Below the pieces are notes generated by a model, which was given only the letters and a program-made list of their open reading frames with translations, was not told the DNA's origin and did not search any database. From Lycium barbarum (Eukaryota; Streptophyta; Magnoliopsida; Solanales; Solanaceae), in assembly GCF_019175385.1 (NCBI RefSeq), contig NC_083346.1:91456333-91520332 (forward strand): DNA of 64,000 nt, written 5' to 3'. Shown in pieces: positions 46,366 to 58,334 of this stretch (position 1 is its first letter; each line of letters opens with the position of its first letter). The position numbers and the translations under genes were made by a program.

Positions 46366-47468
46366 ATCAGGGCCTGTACTTAGCCTTTTATTTTTTACCT
46401 TTGTAGGAGTCTCCGATGTAACATCTTTTGTATAAACAAAACATGCATTTTTCTTTACTTTGTTTGAATGTTCGTTATGACTTCTGCCCGAATTGTCGGT
46501 CCGTTTTCAGGAGTCATTATTTCTGGCTGTGCCTGAATATCGACTTTTCTCTTCATCCGGTACATTTTTTCTGGGAATTTTATGGAGTTTTTGCCCGTGG
46601 GACTTATCTTATGCTTTTGTGAATTCGGACGTCTCTGAATCACGACGGGCATTTTTAGGGCCGGTATTTTTCGGACACCTGAATCTCAGCCTTAGCTAAA
46701 TTTTGATGTAAGAGTCCCCGTTTGTGGGATTAATGATTTTGGCTCGGTTCACTATGACCTCGTTGCCTTTGTCGAATTTCGACCGTAGTGCCCGGAATAG
46801 GGTATATGAATGAAGTAATGCCGAAATACGGCGATAATCATCGGGGCAAAGTGTTTTAACAGGAAGACATCCGAGATATCGTTATCCAATCTTTCGATAA
46901 TTTTTGCATTGCAAGTATTTATGTACATGAGAATGAATTTTTTCCTTCTGCCTTTGCCGTAGCAAATACTAAATGGACACGATTCATTCTGATCGTTTGG
47001 TCCTTACATCGGAACCTAATGCAGAAGGTCTGGTTCTTGGGTTTGCCGTAGCAAATATTGTGTGGACACGATTCATTCTGATTGTTTGGTCCTTACATCG
47101 AAACCTAATATTATAGGTCCGATTTTGTTTTGTTGAGCTCCTCTGATTTTCGCTAACCGGGATAAACTTCGAAGTGGGTATAATAGTCCCCCCAGCGCTT
47201 ATCCGAGCTGCAAGATCGGGTAAGCGCTATTAAGTCCCCATTCGTAGGGTGCGGCCCCGAGTTTCCGGGCGTTTACCCTTGTCTTCGTCGAGTAACACGT
47301 TGTACTTGTTGCCTCATTAAATACCTTGTCAGAAAACCCATTTTGGGACAAAACCGTACTAAGGAAAAGAGTGCAACACGTGTTTTCAGACCTAGATTCT
47401 AACTTTATCCGGTACTTAACCTCCTGCAAAAGAGAAAGGTTAAAAGAAAAACATGGGGAGTCCATACC
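46366..47468. other. Spacer between antisense gene and pol, with a ~90-bp tandem repeat
   Basis: No frame of interest. At 46953-47041 and 47042-47120 a block beginning TTTGCCGTAGCAAATA and containing GGACACGATTCATTCTGAT occurs twice. The two genes are convergent and end within this spacer. Confidence 0.7.
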
Positions 47469-48593
47469 TTAGTAGTAGTATCTCTTCAGATGAGCCATAT
47501 TCCAGTTATTGCGCAACCGTTGCTCGTCCATGGATTCCAACTGGTACGATCCTTTGCCCGTTATCTCGGTTATCTTGTATGGTTCTTCCCAGTTCGGACC
47601 CAGTTTTCCTTCGTTGGGATTCTTGGTGTTCAAGGTAACTTTCCGAAGCACCAAGTCCCCAACTTGAAAATGCCGAAAATTTGCTCTCCGATTGTAGTAC
47701 CTTTCCATTCTCTGTTTCTGGGCTGCAATACGGACCAACGCGTTTTCGCGGAGTTCATCCGTGAGGTCGAGTTTTACGACCATGACCTCCTCGTTTGACT
47801 CCTCGGTGGTATAGCTGAATCGGAGGGTCGGTTCACCAACTTCTACGGGAATAAGGGCTTCAGCCCCGTAGACCAATGAGAAAGGAGTTTCCCCCGTGCT
47901 AGATTTCGATGTGGTTCTGTAAGCCCACAATACCTCCGGTAATATTTCCCTCCAGTGATGCTTTGATGCTTCGAGTCTTTTCCTCAGATTTTGGATTATT
48001 GTTTTGTTCGTGGATTCCGCCTGTCCATTCGCACACGGGTGATATGGAGTTGATACAATTTTCTTGATCTTCAACCCTTCGAGAAAATCATTGACTTTGC
48101 TGCCCACGAACTGGAGACCGTTATTACAAGCTATCTCGGCAGGGATGCCGAAACGACAGATGATGTGGTCCCATATGAAGTCAATGACCTCCTTTTCTCT
48201 AATTTTTTCGAAGGCCTGTGCTTCAACCCATTTGGAGAAATAGTCAGTCATAAACAAAATAAATCGGGCTTTACCTGGTGCCCATGGCAATGGACCAACA
48301 ATGTCCATTCCCCACTTCATGCAAGGCCACGGTGACACCACCGAATGCAGCAACTCCCCGAGCTGATGAATCATCGGTGCATGTCTCTGACACCCGTCAC
48401 ATTTTCGGAAAAAAATCTTTGAGTCTTCCTCCATCCGGTTCCAATAATAACCGACCCTGATTATCTTCCAGACCAGAGCTTCAGCACCGGAGTTGTTGCC
48501 GCAGTTTCCTTCGTGCACCTCTCTCATCACATATTCCGTTTCTCCGGGACCCAAACACTTGGCCAGGGGTCCGAAGAAAGACCGTCGATACAA
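47469..48593 (-). pseudogene. Retand integrase, catalytic Asp replaced
   Basis: 374 open residues. The zinc domain shows VHEGNCGNNSGAEALV and KCDGCQRHA. The second His of the HHCC ligands appears replaced by N (CGNNSG, where H is usual). The core keeps GMDIVGPLP with the first Asp and GQAESTNKTI with the Glu. The second Asp position reads ACNNGLQFVG, with N where D is expected, so catalysis is probably lost. The C-terminus (FRHFQVGDLVLRKV, KLGPNWEEPYKITEITGKGSYQL, HLKRYYY) is complete. In frame with the piece upstream except for a TAA at about 48594-48596. Confidence 0.88.
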
Positions 48594-49350
48594 TTAGTCG
48601 TTTACCAAGCAGAAACGCGCAGCTTTCGTCCTTAATGACCGTGATTCTTTTGGGTCTTTCGGGAGCTTTCCTTCACGCAAGTAATCGATGTACTTGTTGC
48701 ACCAATCCTAGCCCGTAACCTTTGAGGTTCGAGGCTCCGTCCATATGTAGTGACCAAATACCCGAGGCTTTTCTCGAGGTTAGCAGAAGTTCTTTCTCAA
48801 CCTCAGGGACCATAGCCGGGGTGAAATCCGCCACAAAATCGGCCAAGATTTGGGACTTGATGGTCGTTCGAGGTTTGTATTCGATATCATATCCGCTAAT
48901 TTCTACAGCCCACTTAGTTAGTCTACTCGATAATTCTGGTTTATGCATGATGTTTTTTAGGGGGTAAGTAGTCACTACACATATCGGATAGCATTGGAAG
49001 TAGGGCTTGAGGTTTCTAGAAGCACTTACTAATGCCAATGCCAATTTTTCCAAGTGGGGATAATGGGTCTCCGCATACCCCAAAGTTCTACTTACATAAT
49101 AAATTGGGAATTGCGTACCTGATTCTTCTCGAACCAAAACGCCACTTACCGCTACCTCGGAGACAGCAAGGTAGAGAAAAAGCAGCTCGTCCGCTTTTGG
49201 TGTGTGCAACAGCGGTGGGCTGGACAAGTATCGCTTTAATTCTTGTAAAGCTCTTTGACACTCCGGTGTCCAAACGAAATCGTTCTTCTTCCTCAGTAAG
49301 CAGAAGAAACGATGACTCTTATCCGAGGACCTCGATATGAAGCGACTCAA
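48594..49350 (-). pseudogene. Retand RNase H and remnant of second (archaeal-type) RNase H
   Basis: The first RNase H is readable: ALQELKRYLSSPPLLHTPK, FLYLAVSEVAVSGVLVRE, IYYVSRTLGYAETHYPHLEK and ADFVADFTPA near the end. The second, of archaeal type and specific to Tat elements, starts with WSLHMDGASNLKGYGLGLV. It then jumps at about 48705 directly to YIDYLREGKLPKDPKE, which belongs to the linker before integrase. Some hundreds of bases that should carry its other catalytic residues are therefore missing. The join also shifts the frame. Confidence 0.85.
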
Positions 49351-49374
49351 CGCCGCTATCCTTCTGGTGAGCCT

Positions 49375-50225
49375 CTATACTCCTTTGACGTTATTCACTA
49401 CCTCGATGTCCTCGATGGCCTTGATCTTGTCCGGGTTGATTTCAATCCCCTGGTTTGACACTATGAAACCCAAGAATTTGCCAGACCAGACATCGAAGGC
49501 ACATTTTTCCGGGTTGAGCTTCATGTTATACTTGCGGAGTACATCGAAGGTTTCCTGCAAATGTTTTAAATGGTCCTCTGTTTCCAGGACTTGACCACCA
49601 TGTCGTCAATATAAACTTCTATTGTTTTCCCTATTTGTTTTTCGAACATCGCATTAACTAGGCGTTGGTAAGTTGCACCGGCATTTTTTAGTCCAAAAGG
49701 AATGACATTATAACAGTAAGTCCTATATCGGGTAATAAAGGATGTTTTCTCTTGATCCTCCGGGTGCATCCGAATTTGGTTATACCCGGAGTAGGCATCG
49801 AGAAAACTTAACATCTCATGCCCGGCCGTCGCATCGATCATTCTATCGATGTGAGGCAATGGAAATGAATCCTTCGGGCACGCTTTGTTTAGATCCTTGT
49901 AATCAACACATATGCGAAATTTATTACCTTTCTTCGGCACCACTACTACGTTAGCTAGCCAGATGTTCAAAAGCTTTGTTACCTTGTCTTTTACGAAGGC
50001 GTGTTTTGCTTCTGCCATGGGCCTTCCCTTCTGCTTTACCGGGGGAAACCTCCCGTCCAAACTGAGTTTGTGAGTTGTTACTTCTGGTGGTATACCTGTC
50101 ATATCTATGTGGGGCCATGCAAAGCAATCGGCATTAGCTCGAAGAAATTCAATTAACTTGTTCCTGAGCTCCGAGGTTAACCCCGTGCCCAGGTATACCT
50201 TTCTGTCTGGTAAATATTCGAACAA
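49375..50225 (-). pseudogene. Retand reverse transcriptase, active site present but frame broken
   Basis: Seen: ANVVVVPKKGNKFRICVDYK, ACPKDSFPLPHIDRMID, LDAYSGYNQIRMHPEDQEKT, FGLKNAGATYQRLVN and the catalytic EVYIDDMVVKS. Just after it the frame shifts at about 49590. The thumb continues in another frame (LNPEKCAFDVWSGKFLGFIV) to a stop at 49375. In addition, the short stretch between VTKLLN and WLANVV is shorter than in related elements, which suggests a small in-frame deletion. Confidence 0.87.
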
Positions 50226-50351
50226 GATGATCTACTCCAGCTCTTCTACAGTTGACTTGGTTGCATCCGAGTTATCTGGCATGACGAATGATCTGGGTAC
50301 ACCAAAATCATCTTCTTCGTACCCCGGATCTGACCCCGACTGCTTTGATTG

Positions 50352-51310
50352 CTATTTGGTGCCCTTTTCCCCGGTTGAACCTTCTTCCTTTTGATCCGAT
50401 TTTTTGGGCTGAGGTGTCGCTTCCTTGACCGCAAACATCTTCCTTGCAGCGGGTTGTTCACCTCGGATGGTTTTTATACCCTCCGGAGTCGGGAATTTTA
50501 GCAGCTGATGCAATATCGACGGCGTGACCCTCATGCTATATATCCAGGGTCTACCCAGTAATGCATTATACTTCATATCTCCTTCGATTACATAGAACAC
50601 CATTTGTTGGATAGTGTCATCGATGTTTACTGGCAATGAGATCTCCCCCTTTGTGGTTTCGCTGGCCATGTTGAACCCGCTGAGTACCCGGGCTACCGGT
50701 ACAATCTGATCGAGTACCCTTAGTTGTTCGACCACTCTCCACCGGATGATGTTGGCCGAGCTACCTGGGTCAATAAAAATACGTTTAATTTGAGTTTTAA
50801 AGATAAGAATAGAGATTACCAATGCATCATTGTGCGGTTGAATGATGCCTTCTACGTCCTCGTTGCTGAAAGAGATGGAACCCTCGGGTATGTAATCCCG
50901 GCCGTGCTTTTCACGCACAGCAGAGACCTTGGTTCGTTTCATCACCGGCCCTCGTGGGGTATCGGTGCCCCCAATTATCATGTTGATTATATGCTGGGGT
51001 TCCACTGGCTCGACCCTTTTATGGGTCTCCCTTTCCTTGTAGTGACCTTTGGCACTTTCACTCAGCAATTCTCGGAGATGGCCATTCTTCAGTAACCGGG
51101 CTACCTCCTCTCTTAACTGGCGACAATCCTCAGTTATGTGTCCATGGGTCCCATGATATTCACACAACATGTTCGGGTCCCGCTGGCCCAGATCCGACCT
51201 TAGAGGTCTCGACCATCTTACATCTGAAATACAGCCAATGACCGATACGAGGTCCGAGGTGCTGACGTTGAAGTTGTACTCCGATATCCTCGGTGAATCT
51301 TTGTTGCCGG
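50352..51310 (-). pseudogene. Retand gag C-terminus and aspartic protease, truncated by Ogre insertion
   Basis: The open frame enters from the Ogre LTR edge. It shows the Tat gag motif CEYHGTHGHITEDCRQLREE at about 51150-51190, then the protease active site RIFIDPGSSANIIRWRVVEQ near 50760, and LLGRPWIYSMRV, where the flap and C-terminal strand fall. It ends at a stop near 50352, and the sequence continues in another frame to RT at 50225. Everything upstream of 51310 was separated by the Ogre insertion. Confidence 0.85.
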
Positions 51311-51382
51311 TGTTATACCCCATTTTAACCGGGTTCAAATAGAGTACAACATATTGAAGATTCCTATATTGCTTTATTTTAA

Positions 51383-51392
51383 GGAGTCGCCA
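51383..51392 (-). other. PBS-like decamer inside LTR
   Basis: The minus strand reads TGGCGACTCC, the first ten bases of a perfect tRNA-Arg primer site. It lies about 70 bases before the LTR end, and recurs at 63600-63609 and in the solo LTR at 30291-30300. Confidence 0.6.
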
Positions 51393-54300
51393 CCTAATTA
51401 ATTTAACGGTGAATTAGGACACCTAGATATTAACTAAGGTAAATCTAGCTAAACCTCCGTTAATAGTCTGCTTAATCAGTATGATTCTAGGTAAGGGTTC
51501 TATATTATCCTAAAGGGAAGGGGTTAGGCATCCTTTAGAATCCGTTAACTACGGTTGTCCGGCCAAACTTAGGTTAATTAATTAAGATGAAAATTCATAT
51601 AAAAAAAAAGGGACTTTGAATGTCATTTTAAATAAAACTCATAAATATAACTAAGGCTTTAAATCAAATGCAATTTAACAATAAAACTTATAAAAAGATG
51701 GTTTGCATAAAAGAGGATTTTAGATGCTATTTAAACAAGGCTTAAAATGTTGCTAAGACTTTATATGAAATATAATAAATGCATTTTAAGATAAAACTTG
51801 TAGGAAATATAACAATTTTTGCCTGTAAATAATAGCTTTCAAGAAAGAGATTTAGCAATTTTGAACTTTATGTGAATGTAGCAATGTAGAAAATCTAAGC
51901 TTATAAATAGAATTCAAAGGGAAGTGAATTTGCTTATTAATTTGCTTATTAATTATGCTTAGTTAAAAATATGCATGATTGATTCAAACTTGAAGAGTTA
52001 TCTATAAAATATAGTTGAATTTATACTTGCATATTAGTGACGTTTTGAAACATCTATAATGAAAACATGATTCCCTTTACTTAAAATATATAGTCATGCC
52101 ATTTTGCAAATCAATTATCCCAAATAAAATGAAGCATGAAAAGAATAGTATTAACTTATGAAATTAATTGTTAGTATTCCTTAAACTAACTACCCATCAC
52201 TAAAACTAACCTCCTAATTTATTAGGATTTATCTAAACTAAGAAAACAAAACAAACAAAGAGTTAGTTGCATAATACAAATTAAATGCATAAATAAATAA
52301 AGGGGGAAATAATTCAGATGGATTCAGCCCATTTTTTTGTAAGAAAGGGGCTGCTGCAGTCGGACATGGGCTCAACCCATTTTGAGGGATGACTGATCTG
52401 CTACTGTTGGGCCGGCCCAACAGTGTTCTTTTTTTTTTAATTTATGATTCTGGGCTGCTGTTGGGCTGGACACGGAGAAGAATAATTCACGTTGGGCCTT
52501 AGCCCAAACCGAGCGCGGAAGGAGACGAGTCTCTCGGACTCGTATGCGGTGGTCATGCATAAAAACGAAAGAAAAAGATTAGTACATAATAAATAAATAA
52601 ATAAATAAATAAGACTAGACATATACAATGTAAATTTAAAGGAAAGAACAGATTAGTGACTCATATATATACTATGTATATCTGAGTATATCCCGATCAA
52701 TCAACCATACGACAGTCACAGAATATCGCAGAAATCAATTACAAAAACGTGCTAAGGTAGAGATTCTACACAACAGCAGCGGCAAGCAAAGTTTTACAGA
52801 TTGTAAATAAACTTATGAATCATATAATCTCACGTAGGAGCATACCGGACAGAGCATAGCTACGGGCTTGAGGTTTAACATAAAGCATTTTTTGACCTTA
52901 TTTAACTGAAACTAAACAAAAGCAGAATAGGGGATTGTCATAGAAAGATAGGGGAAAGGGACCTCAGTCAAACAAATCAAACACTCAGTTTAGGACCTCT
53001 CACTTAAATAAATCAAACATGTCACAGGATGGCAGGAAGCATACAAATTCGATTATTCTGACGTGATAACAGAGCAATATCAGGTCTTAGCTGGATTCAA
53101 ATGGTATCAAAAATGCATAGATGAATTCAGAAACTTGTACATGGTATAAATCAAAGAAAGGTGAAGGACAAGGAATCAGCTATGTTTTTCGAAAGGCAGA
53201 GGTTCTAAATGACCCTAGTAGCTAGATAATTCCCTTTCAGTGAGTTTAAGATTCAAATCCATCTCTGTTAACTTTACTCATCCTTTTTAAAATTTCAGCA
53301 AAAAAGAATACAAAAAAAACAGCCAACCATAACAATGATTTATCGCGGCAGCAACAAAGGTTTACAAATTGTGAACGAACTCAAGAATCATGTAGCCTCG
53401 CATATGAGTATACAACAGTGGGCAGGTGATACAATGGCATGTCAACCCTTTAATTTCCAAGATAGTATTAAATCCATTTAAGTCATCTTAAGACTCTTAA
53501 GCATATTATCCTTTTAATCATATCAGGATGTCTAAACTTCACATTATATCAAAGGTCAGTAAACCTATTGTGACAGCCAAGTTGCACATCTACAATTTTA
53601 AACATCAAACTGTCTCTCTCTCTATTTAAACCATATTAACCTTTTATGTCACATTGCACACTTGTTCAGTCATGGCAGAATTATTAGGCAAGTTCGCAAA
53701 ATCATACAGGCCCATTTTACCACTTCAAAGCCTTTTCATACTAGTATAGTAATACTTAATAAATAAACTTGCTGATGACAGCCACAAGAGCTAGACAAGC
53801 ATACCACATTCTTCCAAATAGACAAGAAAGCTAAAGCACCATAGCAACTAAACCAAATAAAACTGAAGAAACACACATAGTAGGCCAAACCAAGTAAGGG
53901 GTCAATTAACTGGATTCCAACATGATGATCCAAACAGGGATGGATGATCAATTTTCATGGGCTCAAAATGATAGATTAGGCAAAGCAGCCAAGCTAGTTA
54001 GGCACAGATGACAAACATAGTAGGGAGCATGGAGATTAAACACCATGTCTAATCATGATGAGTTAAACACAGAAGAAATGGAACTGAACACTATAACTAA
54101 GCTAGATGAACTATGCTCAACATGGTGACAAGGAAACTTGAATGCTACAGATTAATTCAAAGCAAAGAAACCGGAGAACTGGGCATCGTAACTAAACATG
54201 GTAGGCTAGACCAAACAAAACGATGAGCTAAAAATATAACTGGATATGATGAATTGGATTAAAATAAAAAAGGGTTATATCATATGCTTGGGGAAGTAGT

Positions 54301-55379
54301 AGGCAGAAAATAGACTAATATACACATAACAGCCTGATTCAGGACCAATAACGCTCAGATTTTACAGCAGTTAACTAACCTATTCTAACCACAACAACAC
54401 ATAGACCAGGCAATGCAACACTTAAGACGAATTCAATTAAAACAAGTCAAACTGAGGCCAACAAACTAAAGAAGCATAAAAGGGCAAATATGCTTATGCG
54501 AAAGAAGCATCAAACTGAAACAGCATTCACATTTTTATTGAAACATTAAACATCTGGGTAAACATAATTATGTCAACAGAATCTCTGCTAAACTAGTATA
54601 GGGAATAATAATAAACCCAAACTAAGCTGTGTCCAATCATTATTGAGCGTGCAAACTATACTCAAACTACTATAAGCTGAATACATATGGCTAATCGAAA
54701 AAAAAAACATAGAATGAATCATACAGAACAAACTGAAGGTAAGCACATGCACATTATTAGCAAGCTACAAACTGATATACGGAACCAACCAAATGAAGAC
54801 TAAATAAGCAATGTGGACCTAATAAACACATGATTAATCCAAATTGGTACCTAACATAGGACTGGATGATTACAGAATTAGGCACAGGATTAAATTAAGC
54901 TAAAACATGCATAATACAACTAAAGTGAACACAAATAGGAACATAAATCATAACTGATCCAACGAATCACATAAGTAGTTTAAGCATTCGAACATTACTA
55001 AAGAATAACTAACAGAGGGTGTATTACCTTCTTCGGGTGCAGCGAAGTGGGGCTCGAGCTTCCGATATACCTCGAAACACTTCGAATCTCCGAGTTTGCG
55101 TAGACTCGGATGCGAAACAGTAACCAGAGCAAAAAATGAGAATAAAAAGGGATGATTCGATGTTTCGAATATTTTTTAAAGAAAGTGGGCTAATATTTTC
55201 AGGGGAATGTTGTGCGGCTAAAAGCTTATTTTTAAAAAGGGGATTTCTGCGATTAAACAACTCGTTCTTGGGAGATTTCATGAATCGAAGAAATCTTCCA
55301 GGTTCTTGGGGATTTTCCTTTGCAAGGCAATTTTGGGGGTTCTCCCAAAACCCTCCCCGAAACGATTCACCGCGCGATC

Positions 55380-55388
55380 ATTTATAGG
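55380..55388 (-). promoter_or_regulatory. LTR TATA box
   Basis: The minus strand reads CCCTATAAATGATCG. It fits the promoter position, with the transcript start expected near 55350. Confidence 0.55.
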
Positions 55389-56144
55389 GTTTTTTTTTTT
55401 GTTTTTGGGTTGAAGAAAAAAGAAGGGAGCAGAGGGGAATGGGTGGTGTCAGAGCAGGGTATGGAGGCGTCAGAGGTGAGGAGATGAGCGGTGAGCGTGG
55501 GGAACAGGAGAAGGTGGGGTGTCAGACGCGTGGGGAGACAAAGGTATGGTGGAGCAGAGTGGAAGTGGGGGGGGTATGCGGCGGATGAGGAAATGAGGGG
55601 ATTAGGGGATTAGGGTAAAGGGAGGAAGAGGAGAAGAGAAGGGGAGGGGGAGCGACGCTGGTGGAAAAAATCTGAAGGGGAAACCCTTAAGTGTTTCCCC
55701 TTATTTTTGAATGGAAAATGGGCCGGACCGGGTCGATTTTTAGACTGGGTATTTAAAGAACGGGCTAGTGAATTAAGACAATGACTGATCTAAAATTTTG
55801 GGACAAAAATATGGTCTAGTCCAAAAATATTAGGAATTAATCGGGCTTTGATTTGGGGTCCGGTAAGTCGAAATACGGACTGAGTGCAAGAAATAGCTTG
55901 GCCTCTAAATTTAAATAAAAGACCAATTTAAATTACTTAATATAAAATGTGCAATTACTAATACTCGGATAATAAATTATATGCCGTCATAATAGCAGTG
56001 CAATAATATTTGAAATTCAACAGTAAGTAAATGCTGTTATCTAATTATGCGAAGATAAATGTGATGCGTGTGCGTAAGATGGTAAAAAATGCTGAAATGA
56101 TAATTATGATAATACTGGTAATAATAATGATAATACTAATAACA

Positions 56145-56145
56145 A

Positions 56146-56220
<75 letters not shown>
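56145..56220. repeat. (TAA)n microsatellite, about 25 units
   Basis: Uninterrupted AAT/TAA repeats inside the Ogre 3' LTR, followed by GGTAGTAGTGACGGTAG. Confidence 0.95.
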
Positions 56221-56221
<1 letters not shown>

Positions 56222-56390
56222 GTAGTAGTGACGGTAGTAAAAGATAATGACAGGATAATGAAATGCCGGTATTAATAAAAGCTAATTATAGTAAAAAATG
56301 CAAATAATTATTTTTTTTAAAGTTGCCAAAATATTAGAAGCGAAAAATAGGTATTTTGGAGGAAAGGTGGGACAAAATTGGGTGTCAACA

Positions 56391-56412
56391 ACTTGTCCCT
56401 CTTTTGCCCGGT
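56391..56412 (-). promoter_or_regulatory. Polypurine-type tract before Ogre 3' LTR
   Basis: The minus strand reads GGGCAAAAGAGGGACAAGT directly before the LTR start TGTTGACACC. It plausibly primes plus-strand synthesis. Confidence 0.6.
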
Positions 56413-56984
56413 AATGATGAAAAGAGTTGTCGGGCAAAGACGTTGACTTAGTAGCCTATTTTGTCCTGGCTAAAGGATTATGGAGGACTAAGGGTAAACA
56501 AAATTACGGCCGAACTCTGGTCTCTGAATCGCCTACATATCTCGGGCTGTACGAGAATCAGGCCGTGTGTAGTTCTGGGATGACTACGACACCTATGACT
56601 GGCAACTCACGATTTGATGCGAATCTTCGCAAAAATATTGTCCCAGTGTCGAGTTATGATGACACTGGGTATTGTGATAGAACTCTGAAAATTGAGTGTG
56701 CTGGAACACGAACGGGATATTTTGGAATTGGAGCCGAGTGTTCGTGGTAGATCTTTGACCCTTGTCGGGAAGTCTGCTTATCCTTCCCGACGTATTGCCC
56801 CAGTTCGCTGCCGAAGAAATAGTTTCGCGTTGCGCTAAAGCTCCTGCGAAACTTTAAACTAGATAAAAAATAGTCAGTAAAAATAAATATTGGAATAAAG
56901 CGATGCAAGTGCGGTGCAATGCGGTTGCGAGCGCACGCAGGGGCATTTGAAAATAATAATAAAACAAGGCAGGTGCGGTGCGAT

Positions 56985-57540
56985 GTCTTATGCAGAAATT
57001 TTTCAAAGGGCGGTGCGCAGCCTTATGCGGAAACTACAAAGGGCGGTGCACAGCCTTATGCAGAAAATTTAAAGGGTGATGCATGGCCCAGGCAGTATAT
57101 GAAAGCGATGCAAAGGGCGGTGCGCAGCCTTATGCGGAAATTTAAAAGGGCGGTGCATGGCCCAGGCAATATATGAAAGCGATGCAAAGGGCGGTGCACA
57201 GTCCATGCATCATATGAAAGGCGGTGCGCAGCCTTATGCGAAAATTTTAAAGGGCGGTGCATGGCCCAAGCAATATGAAAGCGATGCAAAGGGCGGTGCG
57301 CAGCCCATGCATCATATGAAAGGCGGTGCACAACCTTATACAGAAATTTAAAAGGGCGGTGCATGACCCAGGCAATATATGAAAGCGATGCAAAGGGCGG
57401 TGCGCAGCCCATGCCTCATATGAAAGGCGGCACACAGCCTTATGCAGAAATTTAAAAGGGCGGTGCATGACCCAGGCAATATATGAAAGCGATGCAAAGG
57501 GCGGTGCACAGCCTTATGCAGAAATTTAAAAGGGCGGTTG
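56985..57540 (-). repeat. Ogre 3' tandem array A (GGCGGTGC units)
   Basis: About 15 copies of GGCGGTGC-like cores spaced 30-40 bases apart. They alternate between GCGCAGCCTTATGCGGAAATTT, GCATGGCCCAGGCAATATATGAAAGCGATGCAAAG and GCAGCCCATGCATCATATGAAAG types, giving a composite longer unit. Open frames across it on the minus strand come from the periodicity and are not genes. Confidence 0.85.
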
Positions 57541-57544
57541 AGCC

Positions 57545-58310
57545 CGAAATGTCCTATTTTAGTGTGGAAGAACCCGTGCATCCTGTTTTAGGGTGGACGA
57601 ACCCAAGTATCCTATTTTAGGGTGGACTAACCCAAGCATCCTATTTTAGGGTGGAAGAACCCAATATCCTATTTTAGGGTGGACGAACCCAAGCATCCTA
57701 TTTTAGGGTGGAAGAACCCAAGCATCTTATTTTAGGGTGGAAGAACCCAAGCATCCTATTTTAGGGTGGAAGAACCCCAATATCCTATTTTAGGGTGGAA
57801 GAACCCAAGCATCCTATTTTAGGGTGGAAGAACCCAAGCATCCTATTTTAGGGTAGAAGAACCCAAGCATCCTATTTTAGGGTGGAAGAACCCAATATCC
57901 TATTTTAGGGTGGACGAACCCAAGCATCCTATTTTAGGGTGGAAGAATCCGTGCATCCTGTTTTAGGGTGGACGAACCCAAGTATCCTATTTTAGGGTGG
58001 ACTAACCCAAGCATCCTATTTTAGGGTGGAAGAACCCAAGCATCTTATTTTAGGGTGGAAGAACCCAAGCATCCTATTTTAGGGTGGAAGAACCCCAATA
58101 TCCTATTTTAGGCTGGAAGAACCCAAGCATCCTATTTTAGGGTGGAAGAACCCAAGCATCCTATTTTAGGGTGGAAGAACCCAAGCATCCTATTTTAGGG
58201 TGGAAGAACCCAATATCCTATTTTAGGGTGGACGAACCCAAGCATCCTATTTTAGGGTGGAAGAACCCGTGTATCCTCTTTTAGGGTGGAAGAACCCAAG
58301 TATCCTGTGC
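57545..58310 (-). repeat. Ogre 3' tandem array B (29-bp unit with TTTTAGGG)
   Basis: About 26 head-to-tail units of CCTATTTTAGGGTGGAAGAACCCAAGCAT, 28 or 29 bases each. Variants: GACGAA for GAAGAA, AATAT for AAGCAT, CTGTTTT for CTATTTT. A marker unit (GTGCATCCTGTTTTAGGG) recurs at 57576 and 57951, 375 bases apart, and a related one near 58269, so there is a higher-order period of about 13 then 11 units. Each unit can form GGGT-loop-ACCC. Regular spacing without unique spacers excludes a CRISPR array. Confidence 0.95.
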
Positions 58311-58334
58311 GTTTGTGAACAATGATGTTGTGCT

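Larger units (their letters stand above)
42305..51310 (-). mobile_element. Tat-lineage (Retand-type) gypsy element, 5' part displaced by Ogre insertion
   Basis: Reading leftwards: end of gag, protease, RT, RNase H, remnant of a second RNase H, integrase, an antisense gene on the plus strand, a PPT-like tract, then the 3' LTR. A second RNase H and an antisense frame between pol and the 3' LTR are hallmarks of Tat elements. The upstream part of gag and the 5' LTR lie beyond the Ogre insertion at 51311, outside the window. Stops, frameshifts and deletions make it inactive. Confidence 0.85.
51311..56390 (-). repeat. 3' LTR of the Ogre-type element, 5080 bp
   Basis: TGTTATACCCC to GGTGTCAACA. Contains a (TAAA)n tract at about 52587-52612, a long non-coding AT-rich body, a minus-strand TATA box at 55380-55388, a GA/GT-rich G-heavy stretch at 55400-55680, and a (TAA)n run at about 56145-56220. 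No host gene seen inside. Confidence 0.9.

Noticed and set aside
57056..57581. Overlapping minus-strand frames rich in CTAL/HRPF repeats
   Set aside because: They follow the DNA periodicity of array A and have no homologous domain; not genes.
57545..58310. Regular short repeats resembling a CRISPR array
   Set aside because: Units follow each other without unique spacers and vary gradually; the context is a plant retrotransposon. It is a tandem satellite-like array.
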